Origin: Nitrospirota bacterium
GTDB lineage: Bacteria; Nitrospirota; Thermodesulfovibrionia; Thermodesulfovibrionales; JdFR-85
DNA length: 36,931 nucleotides
Direction: 5' to 3'
Assembly (NCBI GenBank): GCA_035873375.1
Contig: JAYWMQ010000024.1
Span: 1-36,931, forward strand
The notes beneath the pieces were generated by a model. That model had not been told where the DNA came from and did no database searches. It saw nothing but the letters and a program-made list of their open reading frames with translations. Shown one piece after another: positions 1 to 6,305 of this stretch. Every line of letters begins with the position of its first letter. Positions within the stretch are counted from its first letter, which is position 1. A program made the translations under genes and the position numbers.

Positions 1-2
1 AG

Positions 3-143
3 CCCCCCCTGAAAAGGCCCTTTTTCAGGTCTCTTCACAGTAAGGTAGTCGAGGTTCCGGAGCTTGAGTTTGCAAGGCCCGGCATCCATGCATTTGAGGC
101 CGTAATAGACCTTAACAAAATTTTTCGTGGAGAAGATAAATGA
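3..143 (+). CDS. C-terminal end of a protein cut by the window edge, possibly a corrinoid/metal-binding ABC substrate-binding protein
   Basis: An open frame enters from the left edge and stops at TGA 141-143, overlapping the cbiL start as ATGA, which is typical of translational coupling in an operon. About 46 residues are visible. They contain the string ARPGIHAFEAVIDLNKIF, which resembles the RPG-x-R-x-hydrophobic end of BtuF-type periplasmic binding proteins. The overlap with cbiL makes a cobalamin-related role likely. The family call rests on this short tail only, so it is an inference. Confidence 0.45.
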   Translation, partial: PPLKRPFFRSLHSKVVEVPELEFARPGIHAFEAVIDLNKIFRGEDK

Positions 144-844
144 GTAATACCGTTTATTCGATCGGGCTTGGCCCGGGAAACCCCGAACTCCTGACGGTCA
201 GGGCAAGAAGAATGCTTGAGGAGTCGGATATCGTAGTAGTGCCCCAGTCCGACGAGACCGGAAGGAGCGTGGCAAGAGATATTGTTCTCCATTACATAGA
301 CCCCTCAAGGATTCTGATGTATTACTTCCCGATGAACAATGACAGGGAGGACCTGGAGAGAAGATACACTGAACTGGCCCGGAAGATAAAGCAACTGACA
401 GTGGAGGGTAAGAGGGTATCATATGTGACAATGGGGGATCCGACCATATTCAGCACATCAAATTATATTACCGAAAAACTGAAGGCAGTGGGAGTGGAGG
501 TAAAGCATGTCCCTGGCATAAGCTCCATAAACGCTGCCTCAACAATGCTCGGCCTTCCCCTGTGCGTCAAGGGAGAACACTTTGGTGTCTATGAGATGCC
601 GGGGGAGGTTGAAGAGGCAGTGAGGCTTATCAGGAGGCATCCGACCACGGTCTTTATGAAGGTAAACAGGAAACTGCCTGTGCTTGTTGAGGCTGTCAGG
701 ACAGCGGTGCCGGAGAGGGCTTATCTTGCCCGCAGGATAGGTCTTGACGAGGAGGTTTTTTATGATATGCTCAACTGTTCACCTCCGCCTGAGGCTGCGT
801 ATCTGTCGGTTGCAGTGATAAGGAGGGGGCAGTCAGCGGGATAG
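140..844 (+). CDS. cbiL: Cobalt-factor II / precorrin-2 C20-methyltransferase
   Basis: CbiL transfers a methyl group from S-adenosylmethionine to C20 of the corrin precursor, an early step of cytoplasmic cobalamin synthesis. The 234-residue product has the tetrapyrrole-methylase fold. It shows the N-terminal glycine-rich loop GLGPGNPELLT (about residues 9-19), the MGDPTIFST loop (about 98-106) and VPGISSINA (about 124-132), all of which line the SAM and substrate sites in this family. Length is normal for CbiL/CobI. The start ATG 140 overlaps the upstream stop. Among tetrapyrrole methylases the FSTSNYI context and PGISS-NAA segment favour CbiL; the identity is also supported by the neighbouring cbiD-H genes. 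The next gene begins 250 bases later, after a structured repeat. Confidence 0.92.
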   Translation: MSNTVYSIGLGPGNPELLTVRARRMLEESDIVVVPQSDETGRSVARDIVLHYIDPSRILMYYFPMNNDREDLERRYTELARKIKQLTVEGKRVSYVTMGDPTIFSTSNYITEKLKAVGVEVKHVPGISSINAASTMLGLPLCVKGEHFGVYEMPGEVEEAVRLIRRHPTTVFMKVNRKLPVLVEAVRTAVPERAYLARRIGLDEEVFYDMLNCSPPPEAAYLSVAVIRRGQSAG

Positions 845-879
845 GAAGGGTTTTGGAGTAGAGATGTGAACGGTTGTTG

Positions 880-1011
880 GAAGCGCTATGATAGACTCTT
901 CACTCATTCTCGATGGACATCGTGTCCATCTCCGAGGAAATTATCACGACTCACCATCCGGGTGAGACAAAAGTGATAATTAAAACCGTTCAGAGTCAAT
1001 CATAGCGCTTC
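880..1011 (-). repeat. Three-way-junction palindromic repeat, copy 1 (inverted orientation)
   Basis: Outer arms GAAGCGCTATGAT (880-892) and its complement (999-1011) enclose two inner hairpins. Read on the - strand, the order is the junction GAACGGTTTTAA, hairpin AATTATCAC...GTGATAATT with an inner CTCACC/GGTGAG stem, then CCTCGGAG, a GATGGACA/TGTCCATC hairpin and CGAGAATGAGTGAA. The same order and junction words occur in the copies at 7642-7783 and 36826-36931. The element lies 36 bases after cbiL and 84 bases before cbiD. No open frame or transposase is inside it. Confidence 0.9.
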
Positions 1012-1095
1012 TTTCCAATGATTGAGGCTTTTTATCGCTATATCCGGGGTTATGTAAGTGTTACAGTATTTTATTGCCCAAGTTAAGAAGATGAT

Positions 1096-1287
1096 ATGAG
1101 AAAGGGGTTTACAACTGGTGCTGCTGCCACCGCAGCAGCAAAGGCAGCAGCAATACTGCTGGCCGGAGGTCAGGGCTTGGAAGGCAGGAGCCGGAGACTT
1201 ACGGGATTTGTAGAGATTCAACTCCCTGACGGTAAAAAGGTCTGCCTTAAAATTCTTAACTCTGAACTCTTGACTCTGAACTCTTGA
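1096..1287 (+). CDS. cbiD: CbiD, N-terminal part (split gene)
   Basis: CbiD methylates C1 of cobalt-precorrin-5B using SAM in the anaerobic B12 pathway. This 63-residue piece begins MRKGFTTGAAATAAAKAAA, the CbiD N-terminal signature (normally FTTG followed by small residues), and continues to LPDGKKVCL, the expected first beta-hairpin. It then runs into a 7-bp tandem repeat and stops at TGA 1285-1287. The rest of the protein is encoded in another frame from 1284. The stop overlaps a possible TTG restart (TTGA), so coupled translation of the second half could occur, but no such product can be shown from sequence. The alanine-rich start is also repetitive at DNA level (GCA/GCAGCA runs). Confidence 0.85.
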   Translation: MRKGFTTGAAATAAAKAAAILLAGGQGLEGRSRRLTGFVEIQLPDGKKVCLKILNSELLTLNS

Positions 1288-1304
1288 CTCTGAACTCTGA
1301 ACTC
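1256..1304 (+). repeat. Seven tandem 7-bp units (TKRACTC) inside cbiD
   Basis: The units are TTAACTC, TGAACTC, TTGACTC, TGAACTC, TTGACTC, TGAACTC and TGAACTC, without gaps. Because 7 is not a multiple of 3, a change in unit number shifts the cbiD frame. The present seven-unit allele separates the two halves of the gene. Removing two units (for example 1270-1283) joins them in one open frame with no stop, which I checked codon by codon. Confidence 0.95.
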
Positions 1305-2177
1305 ATAGCCCGGGCATCGGTTATCAAGGATGCAGGGGACGACCCTGATGTTACAAACGGGATGGAGATACGTGCAGAGGTAAAAAGCCTTGAACATACA
1401 GGGGATATAGTGATAAAAGGTGGTGAGGGTGTTGGTGTGGTAACAAAACCAGGCTTGCAGATCCCGGTGGGTGAGGCGGCAATTAACCCTGTGCCGAGAG
1501 TTATGATAACCCGGGCGGTGAGAGACGTGTTGCCAAAGGGCGGGATAGCGGTTGAGATATCAGTGCCCGGGGGCAGGGAGGTTGCAGGGAAGACCTTTAA
1601 TCAGAGGCTGGGCATTGTGGGTGGAATATCTATAATCGGCACAACAGGCATAGTCGAGCCCATGAGTCTTGAGGCACTGAAGGCAACCATAAGGTGTGAG
1701 ATAGACGTGGCGCGGGAGGAGATCAGAAGCGCTCCTTCCGCCCTTTTTCTTGCACCCGGCAAGATCGGAGAAAATGCCTTAAAAAGTCTTTTTGGTGATA
1801 TAAGGGTTGTCCAGATGAGTAATTTTGTGGGGTTTGCACTTGAGTATGCCGGGGAAAAGGGTATAGATGATATTGTCATTGGCGGTCATCCTGGAAAGCT
1901 TGCCAAGATAATGATGGGCTATCTTGACACCCATTCAGGAAACTCTCCGCAGGCCACCGGGTTTGTAGCTGAATTCCTGGGTCTAAACAGTGAGTTTAAT
2001 ACTGTTGAGGAGATTATTCAATCAGTTAAAAAGGTTTCGGGTTCAGGGCAGACCTTTTTCGACCTTGCCGCAGGTATTGCAGAGGCGGTAAGGGAGAGGT
2101 TTGGGTTCAGGACGGTCGAGGTATGTCTCTTTGATATGAAGAAAGAGCTGACAGGTAGGGGGAAATGCACAGGATAA
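1284..2177 (+). CDS. cbiD: CbiD, main C-terminal part (cobalt-precorrin-5B C1-methyltransferase)
   Basis: This frame holds most of CbiD. Recognisable blocks are ARASVIKDAGDDPDVTNG near its start, GEAAINPVPRVMI, GGISIIGTTGIVEPMS and HPGKLAKIMMGYLDTHS, all in the family's order. Together with the 1096-1287 piece the protein would be about 360 residues, close to a normal CbiD. A TTG at 1284 is the only obvious restart at the junction and overlaps the stop of the first piece; there is no clear ribosome-binding site, so coupling or a frame-restoring repeat change would be needed. It overlaps the cbiE start at 2165. Apart from the repeat, nothing in this reading frame looks decayed, which argues against a long-dead gene. 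Confidence 0.88.
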   Translation: MTLNSELIARASVIKDAGDDPDVTNGMEIRAEVKSLEHTGDIVIKGGEGVGVVTKPGLQIPVGEAAINPVPRVMITRAVRDVLPKGGIAVEISVPGGREVAGKTFNQRLGIVGGISIIGTTGIVEPMSLEALKATIRCEIDVAREEIRSAPSALFLAPGKIGENALKSLFGDIRVVQMSNFVGFALEYAGEKGIDDIVIGGHPGKLAKIMMGYLDTHSGNSPQATGFVAEFLGLNSEFNTVEEIIQSVKKVSGSGQTFFDLAAGIAEAVRERFGFRTVEVCLFDMKKELTGRGKCTG

Positions 2178-2806
2178 CGGTAATAAGCGCAGGGCCGGGA
2201 GGCAGGGGATACATTACAGCCATTGCATTGCAGAAGGCAGGGCAATGCGATGTAATCATAGGCACAGAGCAGCAGCTCGCTACAGCAGGGCATACCCCCG
2301 GGCAGATCGTTTACAGGGAAAGCTCCATAGAGGGGATAATGAGACTGATAGAGCGGCACAGGGGCCGGCGTGTCGGGGTGCTCGTTACCGGGGATGCAGG
2401 GATTTACAGCCTTGCGCAGAAGATAATCGACAGATTCGGCAAAGAGGCAGTTGAGAAGATAATCCCCGGGGTATCAAGTATTCAGGTGGCCTTTGCAAGG
2501 GTCAAAGAGCCCTGGCTCAATGTGCGGGTCTTTTCATTTCATGGAAGACCGCTTGAAGGGCTTGAGGATATTTTAAGCTGCGACAGGGTGGCGGTTCTGT
2601 GTGACAGGGGGCATAATGCAAAGGCGGTGCTCTCTGCCCTGACAGGGCTGGGTCTCTTTGATGAAGCACGGAACATCTATGTATGCCGGGATCTGACGAT
2701 GGAGGACGAACAGGTGTTGGAGGTCCGAAACCTTGAGGATATAGAGGGCATTGGGACAGGGAGAAGGGAGATTGTTCTGTTGATTAAAACCATTAATGCT
2801 GATTAA
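2165..2806 (+). CDS. cbiE: Cobalt-precorrin-7 (C5)-methyltransferase
   Basis: CbiE methylates C5 of the corrin ring late in the pathway. The 213-residue product has the tetrapyrrole-methylase glycine loop SAGPGGRGYITA (about residues 8-19), the VLVTGDAGIYSL loop and IPGVSSIQVAFARVKEPW, the last being typical of CbiE/CobL N-domains. It is a stand-alone CbiE: the CbiT decarboxylase/C15-methyltransferase, often fused or adjacent, is not in this window. The ATG at 2165 follows a purine-rich GGTAGGGGGAA ribosome site and overlaps the end of cbiD by 13 bases. Confidence 0.9.
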   Translation: MHRITVISAGPGGRGYITAIALQKAGQCDVIIGTEQQLATAGHTPGQIVYRESSIEGIMRLIERHRGRRVGVLVTGDAGIYSLAQKIIDRFGKEAVEKIIPGVSSIQVAFARVKEPWLNVRVFSFHGRPLEGLEDILSCDRVAVLCDRGHNAKAVLSALTGLGLFDEARNIYVCRDLTMEDEQVLEVRNLEDIEGIGTGRREIVLLIKTINAD

Positions 2807-2920
2807 AACCACTGAGACACTGAGACACGGAGAAGAATAAAAATTTTTCACTTGCCATTTATCATTTTACAGGGTATTAAAATCCATTAAATATTCTGTG
2901 TCTCCGTGTCTCTGTGGTTT
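2806..2920. repeat. Inverted repeat with ACTGAGACAC-type arms
   Basis: Left arm 2806-2834 (begins AAACCACTGAGACACTGAG) and right arm 2894-2920 are imperfect reverse complements of 27-29 bases, separated by 59 AT-rich bases. The left arm begins at the cbiE stop codon and the element fills the cbiE-cbiG gap. The arms are made of repeated GAGACAC words. No coding content is seen in it. Confidence 0.85.
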
Positions 2921-2939
2921 CAACCAGGATATTTAAATC

Positions 2940-4502
2940 ATGAAGACAGCCGCAATAGCAATAACTGAAAAAGGTGCTGAGACGGCCCTTAAAATTGCCA
3001 CAGCTACAGGGGCGGACCTGCACCTGTGGCAGGAATGTCTGAACGGGAAGGCGTTTGATGAGGTTGGAGACAAGGCCGTCACCTTTGAGAGCCTGTCAGC
3101 TCATGTAAGCAGGATATTTCATGAATACGAGGGGTTGATCTTTGTCATGTCTCTCGGCATAGTAAGCAGGGTTATAGCCCCAATGATAAAGAGCAAATAT
3201 ACAGACCCGGCCGTAGTGTGCCATGACGAGGTCGGCAGATTTGTGATAAGCATTCTCTCAGGTCATGAGGGTGGTGCAAACGGGCTTGCCTGCAGTGTGA
3301 GTTCAGTTACAGGGGCAGAGCCGGTTGTCACCACGGCAACAGAGGCAAACAGGCTATATACCTGCGGGGTTGGTTGCAGGAGGGGTGTCCGGGCAGAAGA
3401 GATAATAAAAGCCATTAAAGAGGCCTGCAAAATGGCCGGCATCTCAGTGGATGAAATAAGGTGTCTTGCCTCGGCATGGGTCAAGAGTGACGAGGCGGGG
3501 CTACTTGAGGCTGCCGGGAAACTCGGGCTCTATCTCAGGTTTATACCCGAGTGGATGATTAAGGAGTATTACGAAAAAGACCCGCAGGCTGAGAGGTCGG
3601 ATTTTGTGCATGAAAGTATTGGGGTCTACGGTGTTTCAGAGCCATGTGCCATGGTATCGGGCAGGAACACGGTTTCTGTTTTGGGGAAGACAAGTTTTGG
3701 AGGAGTAACCGTTGCGATAGCAAGGGAGCGGCTTTTCAGGGATTTAATCAATATGGAAGTTAAAAAGGCAGGTGAGCTGGAAGGCAGGATTCTGCTCCTT
3801 GGCGGTACCACTGAGGCAACTGAGGTGGCCAGGGATCTGGCGAAAGAGGGTAAGGAGTTCTTTATAACCACTGCCACGGAATACGGCCGTGACCTCTTTG
3901 CAGAGAAGTTCGGCAGCAGGGTGATAAGGGAGAGGTTCAGTGAGGAGACCCTCCGTAAATTCATAGGGGAAAAGGGGATAGTGACGGTGATTGACTGTAC
4001 TCATCCCTATGCAGGGCTCATTACCGGATTGGCAAAGAGGGTGTGTGAGGCAGAGGGGATAAAATACATATCGGGAATAAGGGATTTGGAACAGACGGTA
4101 ACGATTGATTATGAAAAGATAAAGACAGTTGCTTCTGTTGAAGACGGAGCAAAAGAGGTTTTGGCGCTCGGGATCAAAAGGCCGCTTTTTACCACAGGAA
4201 GTAAAGACCTCTGTTTTACTAATATACTGAAGGGCAGGGATCTCTTTGTCCGGGTATTGCCGTATGAGGATTCTGTCAGGGCCTGTCTTGACGCCGGGGT
4301 GAGGAGGCAGCATATCATTGCCATACAGGGCCCCTTTTCCGCTGAATTAAATATTGCACTTATAAGGCAGTACGGTATAGACTGTCTGGTGACCAAGAGA
4401 ACCGGCCGTGCGGGTGGTTTTTATGAGAAGATCGAGGCGGCAAGGGAGTGCGGAATATGGGTTGTGGTGGTTGAAAACAGCAAAATGACGGAGATGAGAT
4501 AA
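2940..4502 (+). CDS. cbiGJ: Fused CbiG (cobalt-precorrin-5A hydrolase) and CbiJ (cobalt-precorrin-6A reductase)
   Basis: Residues 1 to about 275 match CbiG, which opens the delta-lactone ring of cobalt-precorrin-5A and releases acetaldehyde. Visible blocks are LIFVMSLGIVSRVIAP, SILSGHEGGANGLA and GVGCRRG, plus the C-terminal GKTSFGGVTVAIAR region. From residue 282 (RILLLGGTTEATEVARDL) the protein matches CbiJ/CobK, the NAD(P)H-dependent reductase, with TVIDCTHPYA, LFTTGSKDL and VTKRTGRAGGFYEKI. At 520 residues the length is the sum of the two enzymes. The stop TAA shares a base with the ATG of cbiF (TAATG). The two activities act on successive intermediates on either side of CbiD and CbiF methylations, so fusion may fix their ratio. 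The fusion itself is seen directly; the effect is inference. Confidence 0.92.
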   Translation: MKTAAIAITEKGAETALKIATATGADLHLWQECLNGKAFDEVGDKAVTFESLSAHVSRIFHEYEGLIFVMSLGIVSRVIAPMIKSKYTDPAVVCHDEVGRFVISILSGHEGGANGLACSVSSVTGAEPVVTTATEANRLYTCGVGCRRGVRAEEIIKAIKEACKMAGISVDEIRCLASAWVKSDEAGLLEAAGKLGLYLRFIPEWMIKEYYEKDPQAERSDFVHESIGVYGVSEPCAMVSGRNTVSVLGKTSFGGVTVAIARERLFRDLINMEVKKAGELEGRILLLGGTTEATEVARDLAKEGKEFFITTATEYGRDLFAEKFGSRVIRERFSEETLRKFIGEKGIVTVIDCTHPYAGLITGLAKRVCEAEGIKYISGIRDLEQTVTIDYEKIKTVASVEDGAKEVLALGIKRPLFTTGSKDLCFTNILKGRDLFVRVLPYEDSVRACLDAGVRRQHIIAIQGPFSAELNIALIRQYGIDCLVTKRTGRAGGFYEKIEAARECGIWVVVVENSKMTEMR

Positions 4503-5257
4503 TGTCCAAGGTATATTTTGTAGGTGCAGGTCCCGGTGACCCTGAACTCATGACACTAAAGGGCAGGAGGCTTCTGGAGGAGGCTCAACTGGTCATATTC
4601 GCCGGAAGCCTTGTGAATCACGAGATCGTCAGGGGTTTAAGTGCCGAGGTACATGATTCCTCAGGCATGTCCCTTGATGAGATAATAGACCGTATAAACC
4701 GGGCTGTCAAGGAAGGCAGATCAGTAGTCAGGCTGCACACGGGTGATCCCGCTTTCTACAGTGCCATATCAGAGCAGATAGAGAGGCTGCGGGCGCTGGA
4801 CATAGAGTATGAGGTTGTCCCCGGCGTATCTTCCGCCAGCGCAGGGGCTGCTGTTCTTGGACAGGAGCTGACAATACCCGAGGTGAGCCAGACCGTTATC
4901 TTTACGCGGCTTGAGGGGAGGACCCCCGTGCCTGAGACAGAGAGGCTGAGGGACCTTGCTGCACACAGGACAACAATGGTGATATTTTTGAGTGTCTCCA
5001 TGATAGAGCGGGTAAGGGAGGAGCTGCTGCACGGCTATTCCGGGGATACGCCGGTTGCAGTAGTTGAAAAGGCGTCCTGGCCTGAAGAGAGGGTTTTTCA
5101 TGGCACTCTCGGTGAGATTGTTAAGATAGTTAATGATGCGGGCATTAAAAAAACGGCCCTGATCTTTGTCGGAGATGCCCTCAGGGCATCCAGGAATACC
5201 ACAGGCAGGGAATCAAGGTTGTATAATAAGGACTTCAGTCATGAATACAGGAAATAA
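4502..5257 (+). CDS. cbiF: Cobalt-precorrin-4 C11-methyltransferase
   Basis: CbiF methylates C11 of cobalt-precorrin-4 with SAM. The 251-residue protein starts MSKVYFVGAGPGDPELMTLKGRRLL, the hallmark of CbiF/CobM, followed by FAGSLVN, the LHTGDPAFYSA loop (about residues 79-89) and VPGVSSASAGAAVLGQELTIPEVSQTVI. Length is usual. The gene is coupled to cbiGJ by a one-base overlap and itself overlaps the cbiH start by 17 bases. The final 20 or so residues are polar and not conserved. Confidence 0.94.
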   Translation: MSKVYFVGAGPGDPELMTLKGRRLLEEAQLVIFAGSLVNHEIVRGLSAEVHDSSGMSLDEIIDRINRAVKEGRSVVRLHTGDPAFYSAISEQIERLRALDIEYEVVPGVSSASAGAAVLGQELTIPEVSQTVIFTRLEGRTPVPETERLRDLAAHRTTMVIFLSVSMIERVREELLHGYSGDTPVAVVEKASWPEERVFHGTLGEIVKIVNDAGIKKTALIFVGDALRASRNTTGRESRLYNKDFSHEYRK

Positions 5258-6050
5258 AGGCAGGCTTTCTGTTGTGGGGATAGGCCCCGGAGACCCGGAT
5301 CACATCACTCCCGCCGCACTCAGGGCGATCAGGGACTCTGAAGTGATCGTGGGATATACAACCTATATCGACCTGATAAGGGGGTTGATCAAAGATAAGG
5401 AGATTATTACTGCGGGCATGACCCGGGAGGTTCAGAGGTGCAGGAAGGCCATAGAGGCCGCCTCTCAAGGCAGGACAGTTGCCGTGATATGCAGTGGTGA
5501 CCCCGGGATTTACGCCATGGCCGGGCTGGTGTTTGAGTTGATTGAAAAAGGGCTGCAGGTTGAAGGCGGCAGTTCAGATCAGGAGTTGGCCCCGGAAACC
5601 GGTACTGCGGAATTTGATGTTGAAGTCATCCCCGGAATACCTGCGCTGTCGTCATGTGCCTCAAGACTCGGAGCCCCGCTGATGCATGATTTTGCCTCAA
5701 TAAGCCTGTCGGACAGGCTTACTCCCTGGGATAAGATCGAGAGCAGACTCCATGCCGCAGCAGGGGCGGACTTTGTCATTGTGATCTATAACCCAAAGAG
5801 CAGGGGCAGAAAGGACCACCTTGAGAGGGCAATCGGAATTATTGCCAGGCACAGAAATAGTGATACACCTGTAGGGATTGTAAAGGCTGCCATGAGGGAA
5901 GAGGAGAAGATAATTATCACCACCCTCGGCAGTGTGCCATTTGAGGAGGTTGACATGCAGAGCACGGTTATTATTGGAAACAACAGGACCTTTATCCGGG
6001 ATGGCCGTATTGTGACCCCGAGAGGGTATGGGGATAAGTATGAGTTGTGA
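5241..6050 (+). CDS. cbiH: Cobalt-factor III / precorrin-3B C17-methyltransferase (ring-contracting)
   Basis: CbiH methylates C17 and contracts the tetrapyrrole to the corrin ring. The 269-residue product shows LSVVGIGPGDPDHITPAAL, VGYTTYIDLI, VICSGDPGIYAMAGLV and VIPGIPALSSCASRLGAPLMHDFASISLSD, then VIYNPKSRGR; all are in CbiH/CobJ order. I chose the ATG at 5241 because the homologous region starts right after it; an upstream in-frame ATG at 5166 would only add residues lying deep within cbiF. A segment of roughly 17 polar residues (about 108-124, GGSSDQELAPETGTAEF) interrupts the usual link before the VIPGIPA motif and looks like a lineage-specific loop. Confidence 0.92.
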   Translation: MNTGNKGRLSVVGIGPGDPDHITPAALRAIRDSEVIVGYTTYIDLIRGLIKDKEIITAGMTREVQRCRKAIEAASQGRTVAVICSGDPGIYAMAGLVFELIEKGLQVEGGSSDQELAPETGTAEFDVEVIPGIPALSSCASRLGAPLMHDFASISLSDRLTPWDKIESRLHAAAGADFVIVIYNPKSRGRKDHLERAIGIIARHRNSDTPVGIVKAAMREEEKIIITTLGSVPFEEVDMQSTVIIGNNRTFIRDGRIVTPRGYGDKYEL

Positions 6051-6082
6051 AGAGAGAGTTAGGGAGTTCAGGAGTTGAGGGC

Positions 6083-6161
6083 GCAAAGCGCATAGTGCAA
6101 AGCGTGTAGAACACGGGACTTCTCTCTCTTTGTCTTTAACGCTTTGCTCCATGCGCTTTGC
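6083..6161. repeat. Inverted repeat with GCAAAGCGCAT arms
   Basis: The left arm 6083-6104 and right arm 6140-6161 are 22-base reverse complements with two mismatches, built from the repeated word GCAAAGCG. The loop is 35 bases. The element lies in the 255-base gap between cbiH and the ThiC-like gene. It could act as a hairpin in the transcript; it lacks a T-run and is not a standard terminator. The remaining gap (6170-6290) shows no TPP or cobalamin riboswitch that I can recognise. Confidence 0.85.
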
Positions 6162-6305
6162 ATCTTTAAAAAGGTAATCGAGAGGCAAAAGAAAAGATTT
6201 TGAGCTTTACAAGGTCTTCTCAATAGACTCAAGACAGGGATTTGCAAGGAGTGAAACGGAACGCTGAGCTATTAAGATAAATCTAAATAAACAGGAGGCA
6301 GGTGA

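Noticed and set aside
880-1011. CRISPR repeat or array
   Set aside because: The copies are single, kilobases apart, longer than CRISPR repeats and have no regular spacers.
1601-1879. Antisense frames over cbiD and similar long antisense frames across the window
   Set aside because: They lie opposite well-supported genes, lack ribosome sites and have no recognisable motifs.
5166-5240. Earlier start for cbiH
   Set aside because: It would add residues encoded inside cbiF with no homology and no ribosome site; the family homology begins right after ATG 5241.
6170-6305. TPP or cobalamin riboswitch before the ThiC-like gene
   Set aside because: The conserved TPP words (CTGAGA and the ACCTGATC...GGGTAATGCC core) and the B12-box are not found; only the GCAAAGCG inverted repeat and a ribosome site are seen.
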